Source: Ignavibacteriae bacterium HGW-Ignavibacteriae-2 (GTDB taxonomy: Bacteria; Bacteroidota; Ignavibacteria; Ignavibacteriales; Melioribacteraceae). From it: a stretch of 40,666 nucleotides of DNA. Positions within the stretch are counted from its first letter, which is position 1; each line of letters starts with the position of its first letter. The position numbers and the translations under genes were made by a program. The DNA is taken from contig PGYT01000021.1 in assembly GCA_002839805.1 (NCBI GenBank), forward strand, positions 1-40,666. The letters are read 5' to 3'. Under the pieces are notes generated by a model that saw only the letters and a program-made list of their open reading frames with translations, did no database searches and was not told the DNA's origin. Below are positions 1 to 7,838 of this stretch, piece by piece.

Positions 1-190
1 CATTATGATCAGTATGATTCCCACTTAGTTCGGTTCTTCCGGGAGTGCTTAATATGGAAATTTTATCTTGTTCATTAAAATATTTAGAATATAGATTAAT
101 GATTCTGTTGAAACGGTCCCGCTGATATTTACATTCATTTTCATCGTTACCGTAAAGATTAGCTATTTTTTCGTATAAATTATTTGACAT
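1..190 (-). CDS. galK: Galactokinase, N-terminal part (cut by window edge)
   Basis: Galactokinase phosphorylates alpha-D-galactose to galactose 1-phosphate in the cytoplasm, the first committed Leloir step. Only the first 63 codons lie in the window; the frame is open to base 1. The translation starts MSNNLYEKIANLYG and carries PGRTELSGNHTDHN at about residues 50-63, the galactokinase signature of the GHMP family (usually PGRVNLIGEHTDYN). The variant with S and N in place of I and E still keeps the HTD core. The start lies 18 bases after the stop of the sugar symporter gene, so it is the last visible gene of the lacI-galT-symporter-galK operon. The identification rests on this motif and the context. 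Confidence 0.88.
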   Translation of the reverse strand, partial: MSNNLYEKIANLYGNDENECKYQRDRFNRIINLYSKYFNEQDKISILSTPGRTELSGNHTDHN

Positions 191-208
191 ATTTTATCCT
201 GTTAAATG

Positions 209-1741
209 CTACCAGAAGATTGCGTAAAGTATTAAAGTGATAACTATTACAACCACGCCCATAATTGTTGTTGATCTGGAGGTTGTAGTATCAAAATCTT
301 TTCTAACAGGAAGTACAACAGGTATGGGCAAAGGTTTATATAATGTCATACTTGTAAGTACTAAAATAACTGTACCAAAACTAATAGCCATCCTGTTCAA
401 AAACGCGATGTCACTAAAAAATAATAGCAGCATGCCGTACATAACAGCATTTAATAATAAAGCTACAGTGCCGGAATCTTTCGGAGCTTTTTTTATAAAT
501 ATTCCGAAAATAAAAGCCGCCAAAACGCCGGGAGAAATAAAGCCTTGAAATTCCTGAATAAATGTAAAAATACCTTTTAAGGCCGGATGACCGAGGAAAG
601 GCGCTATTATACATCCAATTACAACTACTGCAATAGTTGTAATTCTTCCTACTGTTATAATTTTTTTATTGTCCTGTGTTTTATTTATATACTGAGTATA
701 TATATCCATTGTAAAAATTGTGGAGGCAGAGTTACTCATTGAGGCCAACGAACTTATTACCGCACCGCTTATCGCCGCAAATAAAAATCCTTTTAATCCG
801 TTAGGTACAAGATGTTTAATTAACATTGGATATGCAGCGTCACTATTGCTGAGATCCGAAGCATATAATTGACCGGCAATTATTCCCGGGACAACAATTA
901 TAAATGGAATAGTTAATTTTAGTGCTGCTGCAAAAACAATACCACGCTGCCCTTCTTTAACAGATTTAGCTGCTAATGTTCTTTGTGTGATATACTGATT
1001 TAATCCCCAATAATAAAAATTCGGGATCCATAATCCAACCAAAAGTGCGGTCCATGGCAGTACAGGATGATCAGCGGGTAAAATCATGTGCATTTTAGTA
1101 TGATTATTTGCCATGAATTCACCCCAACCTCCAATGGCGTTTAAAGACAGATAAAGGACTACAAAACCGCCGATTAGAAGAGCGCCTCCCTGAAAAAGAT
1201 CCGCCCAAGCTACGGCTTTTAATCCGCCCCATGAAGCATAGAGAGCAGCAACTAAACCAATCAACCAAATGGAAGCTGTTAAATCCAGATCGAAAATAGT
1301 ATTGATAGTTAATCCGCCCGAATAAATTACAGCTGAAACTGTAACAGCAACATATGTAAGAATCATGTATACTGCCATTATTGTTCTGGCGGTTTTATTA
1401 AAGCGGTATTCCAAAAATTCTGGAATCGTATAAATACCTACTTTTAAAAATTTCGGCAAAACCAGAAACGCAACTACTATAAGTGTAATTGCTGCCATCC
1501 ACTCGTAACTGGCAATAGCGAAACCGGTTATTCCAGCACCTTGACCGGACATACCAACAAATTGTTCTGTTGAAATATTAGCCGCAATTAATGAAATGCC
1601 AATTAACTGCCAGGTTAATCCTCTGCTGGCTAAAAAGAAGTCTTCACTTGTTTTACCTTTACGGCTTTTAAAAATACTGACCGAAACAACAATCAGTATA
1701 AAAATTAAAAATATCAGAATGTCAAACCAGCTTAATACCAT
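209..1741 (-). CDS. SGLT-type sodium/galactose (sugar) symporter
   Basis: A 510-residue sodium:solute symporter (SSS family) with about 13-14 hydrophobic segments, the usual size for bacterial SGLTs. It would import galactose or a related sugar with sodium across the inner membrane. Near the N terminus NISTEQFVGMSG (about residues 56-66) matches the sugar-binding helix of sugar-transporting members, and E59 and Q60 are kept. WGLNQYITQR (about 245-254) and the lysine in AALKLTIPF (K275) match conserved positions of the same subgroup. WGGLKAVAWADLFQGG (171-186) is the SSS signature region. The gene sits between galT and galK, so galactose is the most likely substrate; this is inferred from context. 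A 167-base gap separates it from galT, with no clear promoter of its own. Confidence 0.88.
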   Translation of the reverse strand: MVLSWFDILIFLIFILIVVSVSIFKSRKGKTSEDFFLASRGLTWQLIGISLIAANISTEQFVGMSGQGAGITGFAIASYEWMAAITLIVVAFLVLPKFLKVGIYTIPEFLEYRFNKTARTIMAVYMILTYVAVTVSAVIYSGGLTINTIFDLDLTASIWLIGLVAALYASWGGLKAVAWADLFQGGALLIGGFVVLYLSLNAIGGWGEFMANNHTKMHMILPADHPVLPWTALLVGLWIPNFYYWGLNQYITQRTLAAKSVKEGQRGIVFAAALKLTIPFIIVVPGIIAGQLYASDLSNSDAAYPMLIKHLVPNGLKGFLFAAISGAVISSLASMSNSASTIFTMDIYTQYINKTQDNKKIITVGRITTIAVVVIGCIIAPFLGHPALKGIFTFIQEFQGFISPGVLAAFIFGIFIKKAPKDSGTVALLLNAVMYGMLLLFFSDIAFLNRMAISFGTVILVLTSMTLYKPLPIPVVLPVRKDFDTTTSRSTTIMGVVVIVITLILYAIFW

Positions 1742-1879
1742 TATTTTGCCCCAATTTGATTAATTATGAATTTATATGCTTAACTAAGAATGAAGATTTC
1801 TATTCTAATTTATACTACGCAATTTAGTTTTATAAAAAATTTTCAATTATAATTATACAATTATTTATTTGTAACATTT

Positions 1880-1891
1880 TTATGCGCATAA
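1880..1891. repeat. 12-bp perfect palindrome between galT and symporter
   Basis: TTATGCGCATAA is its own reverse complement. It lies 17 bases beyond the galT stop in the 167-base gap before the symporter gene. It does not match the LacI-type operator upstream of the regulator (central GC instead of CG). It could be a protein-binding site or a short hairpin in the operon mRNA; no function can be assigned. Confidence 0.35.
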
Positions 1892-1908
1892 TTTTTATCT
1901 GATAAAAT

Positions 1909-2919
1909 TCAAACCGGAATATTTCTTAACAATTCTGCTGCGCTTTCAGCGGTTATATCACGTTGAGCGTTCGCAAGCATTTCGTATCCTACCATAAATT
2001 TTTTAATCGCAGCAGACCGCAGCAGCGGTGGATAAAAATGCATGTGTAAATGCCATTCAGGATGATTCCGTCCGTCAGTTGGAGACTGATGAATTCCAGC
2101 TGAATATGGAAAAGACACGTTGAAAATTTTATCATACTTTCGCGATAATATATTTATTATTTCGGCATAATCATTAATTTGTTCGTCTGTTAACTGCAGT
2201 AAACTTCCGAGGATATTTTTACTAACAATCATTGTTTCAAAGGGCCAGACCGCCCAATACGGGACAAGGATAACAAAACTACCATTTTCATATACTATTC
2301 TTTCTTTCTGCTGCAATTCAATTTTTACGTAGTCTTTAAGCATAGTCCTTTTATGTGTTTCAAAATATTTTTCAAAATTTAGCTGTTCCTTAAGCGGTTC
2401 CATCGGTATAGTTTCCTGCGCCCATATTTGTCCGTGCGGGTGTGGATTACTAGCGCCCATAACTGAGCCTTTATTCTCGAAGATTTGAACATGATTAATA
2501 AATTTCTCCTCACCCAGTAAGGCGTATTCATTCTGCCAGGTCTTTACAATTCCAATTATTTCATCATCAGATAGTTCGGAAAGAGTTAAATCATGTCTTG
2601 GTGAAAAACAAACTACCTTGCATATCCCTGCCTCTGATTTACCGACCAAGAGTCCACTTATGTTAATATTTTCGTTATGTTGTTCGGAAGAAAGAGAACT
2701 GAAATCGTTAATAAAAACAAATGTACTTTTATAGTCCGGATTTTTATCTCCATTCGCCCTTTTATTATTTGGGCAAAGATAACAATTAGGATCATAAGCA
2801 TGTTTAGAATCTAACGTTTCTATTTCCTCCTGTCCCTGCCACGGGCGTTGTGTCCTGTGCGGTGATACCAAAATCCACTCCCCGGTTAAAGGATTATATC
2901 TACGATGTGTGTGTTTCAT
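1909..2919 (-). CDS. galT: Galactose-1-phosphate uridylyltransferase
   Basis: Exchanges UMP between UDP-glucose and galactose 1-phosphate in the Leloir pathway, using a uridylyl-histidine intermediate. The 336-residue protein has the usual length. Near the N terminus CYLCPNNKRANGD supplies the CxxC zinc ligands. The active site NPHPHGQIWA at about residues 179-188 contains the His-Pro-His triad with the nucleophilic histidine. HQSPTDGRNHPEWHLHMHFYP (near 280-300) is the C-terminal HIT-fold metal/His motif. The gene begins 34 bases after the lacI-type gene stop and precedes the symporter, consistent with one polycistronic unit. The ribosome binding site is weak. No galE or mutarotase gene is in the window; they may lie beyond base 1 or elsewhere. 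Confidence 0.96.
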   Translation of the reverse strand: MKHTHRRYNPLTGEWILVSPHRTQRPWQGQEEIETLDSKHAYDPNCYLCPNNKRANGDKNPDYKSTFVFINDFSSLSSEQHNENINISGLLVGKSEAGICKVVCFSPRHDLTLSELSDDEIIGIVKTWQNEYALLGEEKFINHVQIFENKGSVMGASNPHPHGQIWAQETIPMEPLKEQLNFEKYFETHKRTMLKDYVKIELQQKERIVYENGSFVILVPYWAVWPFETMIVSKNILGSLLQLTDEQINDYAEIINILSRKYDKIFNVSFPYSAGIHQSPTDGRNHPEWHLHMHFYPPLLRSAAIKKFMVGYEMLANAQRDITAESAAELLRNIPV

Positions 2920-2953
2920 AAAATTCTAATTTTTCTGTTCTATAATAATTGAT

Positions 2954-3961
2954 TTAAGTAGATTCTCGTATAATTAGTTTGCTCGGCAGTATTATTGTTT
3001 TAGATCCGGTTAATTTTGTTTTTCCTTTAATTAATGAAATAAGAATGGAAGCTGATTTTTTACCCATTTCATAAGCCGGCTGGTCTATGGTAGTAATTGA
3101 GGGAGTTACAAACTCAGTTATTGGATTATTAGAAAATCCGATTATTGCAACATCTCCCGGAATATTTAATCCAATCTTTTTTACGAGAATAGAAACACCT
3201 ATTGCCACCGGATCATTAACTGCAAAAACCGCGTCGAACTTAATACCTTTATCGATAATATTTTTGATACTTCTTATTCCGTCATCTTCGTGCATCCCGC
3301 CGAAAACAACTAATTCTTCCTCAAAATTGTAACCATTATCAATTATGGCTTGTTTGTAACCCAAATATCGATTTTTACAACTAAGCAAATTCTGGGGTCC
3401 AGCCAAATGAACAATTCTTTTATATCCCGTAGCAATCAAATATTTTACAGCATCATAGCTCGATTTGTAATCGTCAATAACAACTTTGTATGTGTCCAAT
3501 CCATCACAAATCCTATCGAAGAAAACAATCTTTACTCCCTTTTCCATCAGATTTCTGAAATGATCTAAATTATTTGTAGTTTGAGAAACTGAAACAATCA
3601 ATCCCGAAATTCTATTCATATAAAGGGAATTTGCGTTTAGCTTCTCTCTTTCCTCATCTTCATTCGATTGTGAAACAATTACAGTAAAACCCGAATTATA
3701 TGCTACCTCTTCGATGCCGCTTATAACTTTTGCAAAAAAATCATGTTTTATTTCGGGAACGATGATGCCTATTTGGTTTGAATGTTGGGCTTTAAGATTT
3801 CGCGCCATTACATTAGGTTCGTAACCTAGTTTCGCCGCCAAATCATGTATAAGTTTTTTTGTTTTAGGATTAATGCTGGGATTATCATTTAAAGCGCGGG
3901 AAATAGTTGAAGCTGAGAGCCCGAGATGCCTTGCTAAATCCTTTATTGTAACCTGATTCAT
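2954..3961 (-). CDS. LacI-family transcriptional regulator of the galactose operon
   Basis: A 335-residue regulator with an N-terminal LacI helix-turn-helix (VTIKDLARHLGLSASTISRAL, about residues 4-24), a hinge-helix region (PNVMARNLK), and a periplasmic-binding-protein-like effector domain (about 60-335). It is the first gene of the operon and is followed by galT after 34 bases. The start has a Shine-Dalgarno AGGA 7 bases upstream. A LacI-type operator lies 22 bases upstream of the ATG, so autoregulation of the whole operon is likely. The natural ligand is inferred to be galactose or a derivative from the neighbouring genes; the sequence does not prove it. Confidence 0.92.
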   Translation of the reverse strand: MNQVTIKDLARHLGLSASTISRALNDNPSINPKTKKLIHDLAAKLGYEPNVMARNLKAQHSNQIGIIVPEIKHDFFAKVISGIEEVAYNSGFTVIVSQSNEDEEREKLNANSLYMNRISGLIVSVSQTTNNLDHFRNLMEKGVKIVFFDRICDGLDTYKVVIDDYKSSYDAVKYLIATGYKRIVHLAGPQNLLSCKNRYLGYKQAIIDNGYNFEEELVVFGGMHEDDGIRSIKNIIDKGIKFDAVFAVNDPVAIGVSILVKKIGLNIPGDVAIIGFSNNPITEFVTPSITTIDQPAYEMGKKSASILISLIKGKTKLTGSKTIILPSKLIIREST

Positions 3962-3983
3962 TAATAAGTCCTGAAAACGCTCC

Positions 3984-3997
3984 TGAAAACGTTTGCA
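3984..3997. promoter_or_regulatory. LacI-family operator (TGAAAACGTTTGCA)
   Basis: The 14-mer fits the general LacI/GalR operator pattern TGNAANCGNTTNCA at every fixed position, with the central CG. It lies directly after the predicted -10 box on the minus strand and would overlap the transcription start, so a bound repressor would block initiation. Nine bases of the element, CTGAAAACG, recur as a direct repeat at 3971-3979, close to the ribosome binding site of the regulator gene. Confidence 0.75.
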
Positions 3998-4025
3998 ATA
4001 TAATAAATTGGTTTTTTCTATACAA
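3997..4025 (-). promoter_or_regulatory. Promoter of the galactose operon
   Basis: On the minus strand TTGTAT (4025-4020), a 17-base spacer and TATATT (4002-3997) form a sigma-70-type promoter. The -10 matches 5 of 6 consensus bases; the -35 matches only the TTG. It is placed about 40 bases before the lacI-type start and abuts the operator. Confidence 0.5.
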
Positions 4026-4120
4026 TATATTTTATACGAAACTTCATAAAATGAATTATTTTTATTTGATTTAGCATATCATTAAAGACATTATACTTGA
4101 AATTTGATTGAATATTTTTT

Positions 4121-4159
4121 AAAAAAATAACCTGCCCGCAAATTTCACGAACAGGTTAT
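4121..4159 (-). terminator. Rho-independent terminator of the efflux operon
   Basis: On the minus strand, 20 bases after the stop of the last efflux-operon gene, ATAACCTG (4159-4152) and CAGGTTAT (4134-4127) form an 8-bp stem around a 17-base loop, followed at once by a run of seven T. It separates the metal efflux operon from the galactose promoter. Confidence 0.8.
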
Positions 4160-4179
4160 CATCATTTCCCAATTTCCGA

Positions 4180-4623
4180 CTATTTTTTAAACTTAAAATC
4201 GTGCTTTTTCAAATTTTCCTTAGCTTTATCAATTGAAACTTCTTTTAGTTTCATTTCACATAAGGGGCATTTTCCCGCTTCGTCGGAAATAACATTCCAG
4301 CACATCTGATCCTGATATACCTTTCCGTCTTTATTTTTATCGATAGAAACTAAATCAATTTCACCTTTTCTAACTATGGATGCGGATTCATCATTTTCGT
4401 GATTATTTTTTTCTGACATTTCGGTATGTTTATGCCCCTCTTTAGACTCACCGCAGCAGGAGCATTCTTTTTTATCACTTTTTTTATCTGACTTTTTATG
4501 TTTCATCTCTTTCATGTGATGATGTTTGGTGGAATCCTGTTTTTCCTGAGCCGATAAATTTCCAGCCAATAGAAATCCGGTAAATAATAAAGCTGTTAAT
4601 AGGATTTTTGATATATTTTTCAT
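4180..4623 (-). CDS. Small periplasmic heavy-metal-binding protein
   Basis: A 147-residue protein with a signal peptide (about residues 1-25, cleavage near NLSAQ). A low-complexity His/Lys/Met stretch follows (KHHHMKEMKHKK, 33-44), then a cysteine cluster CSCC (54-57), and a C-terminal module of about 60 residues. That module joins an EF-hand-like loop DKNKDGKVYQD (95-105) to CPLCEMKL (119-126), a variant of the heavy-metal-binding domain of CusB proteins. The same module ends the CusB-type adaptor of this operon (about two thirds identical by eye). The gene has a strong AAGGAG ribosome site and lies 29 bases after the pump gene, last in the operon. A role as a periplasmic Cu/Ag chaperone or buffer feeding the pump is inferred. 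The EF-hand loop lacks the usual acidic residue at position 12. Confidence 0.85.
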   Translation of the reverse strand: MKNISKILLTALLFTGFLLAGNLSAQEKQDSTKHHHMKEMKHKKSDKKSDKKECSCCGESKEGHKHTEMSEKNNHENDESASIVRKGEIDLVSIDKNKDGKVYQDQMCWNVISDEAGKCPLCEMKLKEVSIDKAKENLKKHDFKFKK

Positions 4624-4652
4624 GTATAACTCCTTTTAAGATAAATTAAGTA

Positions 4653-7600
4653 TTAGTTAGTTTTATTGAGTACTTGTTTCATTTCTCTTTTTTTAATCGA
4701 ATAATATATTGCCGGATACACCGTAAGTTCCATAATCATGCTTGTTAAAATACCGCCTACCATTGGAGCGGCTATTCTTTTCATTACATCAGATCCTGCG
4801 CCCATTCCAATAAGGATTGGAAGAAGCCCGAGCATTGTGGTCATTACTGTCATCATTTTAGGTCTAATTCTTTTGACCGCACCTTCAAATATGGCCTCTC
4901 GCAAATCGGTTAATGAATTTAATAATCCTTTCTTTTTATATTTTTCATATGCGAGATCCAGGTAAAGAAGCATTATAACCCCTGTTTCCGCATCTACACC
5001 AAGCAAGGCTATAATGCCCACCCAAACCGCAACGCTCATATTATAACCGGCAAGATACAAAAACCAAATCGCGCCGACCATAGAAAATGGAAGCGCAAGC
5101 AGAACAATACCGGTTTTTACCATAGATTTTGTATTCATATACAAAAGAACAATTACAATAAGTAATGTTAAAGGTATAACCATCGACAAATGTTGGGACG
5201 CTCTTTCCATATATTCGTACTGTCCCGACCACTTTAACGAATATCCGGCTGGCATTTTAATATTTTCGGATACAGCAATTTTCGCCTTATCCACAAATGA
5301 TCCTACATCGGTTCCAGGCGTAAGGTCAACGAAGACCCAAGTATTTGGTCGGGCATTCTCCGATTTTATCATCGGAGGCCCTTTTTTAATTTCTATTTTT
5401 CCCAATTGCTCCAAAGGCATACTTCCACCGTTCGGAAGTGGAACTAAAACTCTTTTAATTGATTCTATATTATCCCTATAATCACGCATATACCTTAAAT
5501 TTACAGGGTACCTTTCCAGTCCTTCAACTGTTTTGGTTATATTCATTCCACCCACAGCCGACATAAAGACATCCTGCACATCAGCAATGGTTAAACCATA
5601 ACGAGCAATCGCGTCTCTATCGATAGTATAATCGAGATAATTTCCGCCAACTGATCTTTCGGCATATGCCGATCTTGTGCCTTTAATTTGTTTTGCAACT
5701 TCCTCAACTTCTTTTCCCAGTTTTTGCAACACATTTAAATCAGGTCCGGCAATCTTAATTCCTACGGGTGTTTTAATGCCTGTAGAGAGCATATCGATAC
5801 GTGTTTTAATCGGCATTGTCCAAGCGTTCGTTAGACCGGGTATTTGTATAGCGTTGTTCATTTCTTCAACAAGTTTATCCGGTGTCATACCGGGGCGCCA
5901 TTGATCTTCAGGCTTAAGTTGAATAGTTGTTTCAATCATAGTTAACGGCGCCGGATCAGTTGCAGTTTCAGCTCTTCCAATTTTTCCCATAACCGATTTA
6001 ACTTCAGGAAATGTTTTAATTATTTTATCGGTTTGTTGTAAAAGTTCACGCGCTTTTGTAACTGATATTCCGGGTAATGTAGTGGGCATATATAACAAAT
6101 CACCCTCGTATAAAGGCGGCATAAATTCAGAACCGAGTTTTGAATATGGGATCAATGTTGCCAGCACTATAATTACAGCTGCGCCAATCACCCACCATCT
6201 TTTATTCATCACAAAATCAACTATGGGATGATAAATTTTTACAAGTATTTTTGTTAATGGGTTTTCGTCTTCTTTTTTCATTTTACCACGGACAAAAAGA
6301 CCAAGCAAGACCGGTACTATTGTTACAGCAAGTATTGCTGCTGCCCCCATGGCATAAGTTTTAGTGAAAGCCAGCGGTCTAAAAAGCCTGCCTTCCTGCT
6401 GTTCAAGAGTAAATACGGGAATAAAAGAAATTGTTATTACAAGTAACGAATAGAAAATTGATGGTCCTACTTCTTTAGCTGACTCCACAATAATACGCCA
6501 ATGCTCTCTCTGTTTATCCTTCGGTCTATCCCCCTCTTCTGACAAATGTTTATGAGCGTTTTCTACAAGTACTATTGAAGCATCTACCATCGCTCCTATT
6601 GCTATAGCTATACCGCCAAGGGACATTATATTAGCGTTAATTCCCTGAAATTTCATAATTAAAAACGAAACAAGTACGGCAGTCGGTAAAGTAAAAATTG
6701 CGACGAATGAACTCCTAAAATGAAGTAGGAATGCAATAATTACAATTGCGACGATTAACGTCTCCTCTAGTATTTTTCCTTTCAAATTATCAATTGCTTT
6801 AATAATTAGTCCAGATCTGTCGTAACCCTCAAGAATCTGAACATCTTCAGGCAGAGACTTCTTTAATTGCTCCAATCTTTCTTTTACAAGTTCAATTACG
6901 GACAAAGCGTTTTCACCATACCTGATAATCACAATCCCGCCAACAACCTCACCTTCACCATTCCAATCTGCTATACCTCTTCGTAATTCCGGCCCAAGCT
7001 GAACATCTGCTACATCTCTTAAATAAACAGGCGTACCAGTGTTTGGAGAAACACCAATTGATATCTTTTTAATATCATCCAAATTTTTTATATATCCCAA
7101 TCCGCGAACCATAAATTCCATTTCACCAATTTCAAGTAGTCTACCACCCACATCGTTATTGCTTTGTTTAATTGCCATCTTAACTTTTTGTAAAGGAATA
7201 TTGTACGATGCAAGTTTATTGGGATCGAGGTTAACTTGATATTGTTTTACAAATCCGCCTATGCTGGCAACTTCGGCTACTCCGGGCAGAGCAGTTAATT
7301 CATATTTTAAAAAATAATCCTGTATTGACCTAAGCTCTTGTAAGTTCTTTGAGTCGGATTTAAGAACGTACTGGTAAACCCATCCCAATCCCGTAGCATC
7401 GGGACCTAATTGTGGATTTACACCTTCTGGAAGATTACCGCGTAAACTGGAAAGATATTCTAGTACCCGGCTGCGCGCCCAATATATATCGGTACCATCT
7501 TCAAAAATAATATACACCATCGAATATCCGAACATTGAATAACCGCGAACATCTTTTGCGTAAGGAACAGAAAGCATTTTTGTAGTTAGCGGATACGTTA

Positions 7601-7823
7601 CCTGATCCTCAACTATTCGTGGACCCTGACCGGGGTATTCAGTCATAATAATTACCTGAACGTCACTTAAGTCAGGTATCGCGTCAATTTTAGTATTGTA
7701 AACCGCCCAGATTCCACTAACAATTAGTGCAATGGTAAATAATATTACTAAAAATTTATTGTTAACCGACCATTCTATTAACCTTGCAATTAAACCATCT
7801 TGCTCTTTATCGTTAAAATTCAT
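4653..7823 (-). CDS. cusA: CusA-type Cu(I)/Ag(I) RND efflux pump
   Basis: A 1056-residue HME-RND inner-membrane proton antiporter that drives metal export through the CusB and TolC-type partners. It has a short N-terminal cytosolic segment, TM1 at about residues 23-42, two large periplasmic loops and two blocks of transmembrane helices (about 350-510 and 885-1045). The TM4 motif GIAIAIGAMVDASIVLVENAHKH is the CusA type rather than the CzcA DFG type. All three methionines that bind Cu(I)/Ag(I) in E. coli CusA have counterparts: M579 (LLYMPTT), M629 (PLTMIETT) and M678 (RIDMLSTG). This supports a monovalent copper/silver substrate over zinc/cobalt/nickel. GGGG before the ATG gives a good ribosome site; the gap to the adaptor gene is 15 bases. 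Confidence 0.95.
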   Translation of the reverse strand: MNFNDKEQDGLIARLIEWSVNNKFLVILFTIALIVSGIWAVYNTKIDAIPDLSDVQVIIMTEYPGQGPRIVEDQVTYPLTTKMLSVPYAKDVRGYSMFGYSMVYIIFEDGTDIYWARSRVLEYLSSLRGNLPEGVNPQLGPDATGLGWVYQYVLKSDSKNLQELRSIQDYFLKYELTALPGVAEVASIGGFVKQYQVNLDPNKLASYNIPLQKVKMAIKQSNNDVGGRLLEIGEMEFMVRGLGYIKNLDDIKKISIGVSPNTGTPVYLRDVADVQLGPELRRGIADWNGEGEVVGGIVIIRYGENALSVIELVKERLEQLKKSLPEDVQILEGYDRSGLIIKAIDNLKGKILEETLIVAIVIIAFLLHFRSSFVAIFTLPTAVLVSFLIMKFQGINANIMSLGGIAIAIGAMVDASIVLVENAHKHLSEEGDRPKDKQREHWRIIVESAKEVGPSIFYSLLVITISFIPVFTLEQQEGRLFRPLAFTKTYAMGAAAILAVTIVPVLLGLFVRGKMKKEDENPLTKILVKIYHPIVDFVMNKRWWVIGAAVIIVLATLIPYSKLGSEFMPPLYEGDLLYMPTTLPGISVTKARELLQQTDKIIKTFPEVKSVMGKIGRAETATDPAPLTMIETTIQLKPEDQWRPGMTPDKLVEEMNNAIQIPGLTNAWTMPIKTRIDMLSTGIKTPVGIKIAGPDLNVLQKLGKEVEEVAKQIKGTRSAYAERSVGGNYLDYTIDRDAIARYGLTIADVQDVFMSAVGGMNITKTVEGLERYPVNLRYMRDYRDNIESIKRVLVPLPNGGSMPLEQLGKIEIKKGPPMIKSENARPNTWVFVDLTPGTDVGSFVDKAKIAVSENIKMPAGYSLKWSGQYEYMERASQHLSMVIPLTLLIVIVLLYMNTKSMVKTGIVLLALPFSMVGAIWFLYLAGYNMSVAVWVGIIALLGVDAETGVIMLLYLDLAYEKYKKKGLLNSLTDLREAIFEGAVKRIRPKMMTVMTTMLGLLPILIGMGAGSDVMKRIAAPMVGGILTSMIMELTVYPAIYYSIKKREMKQVLNKTN

Positions 7824-7838
7824 GATATCCCCGGATTT

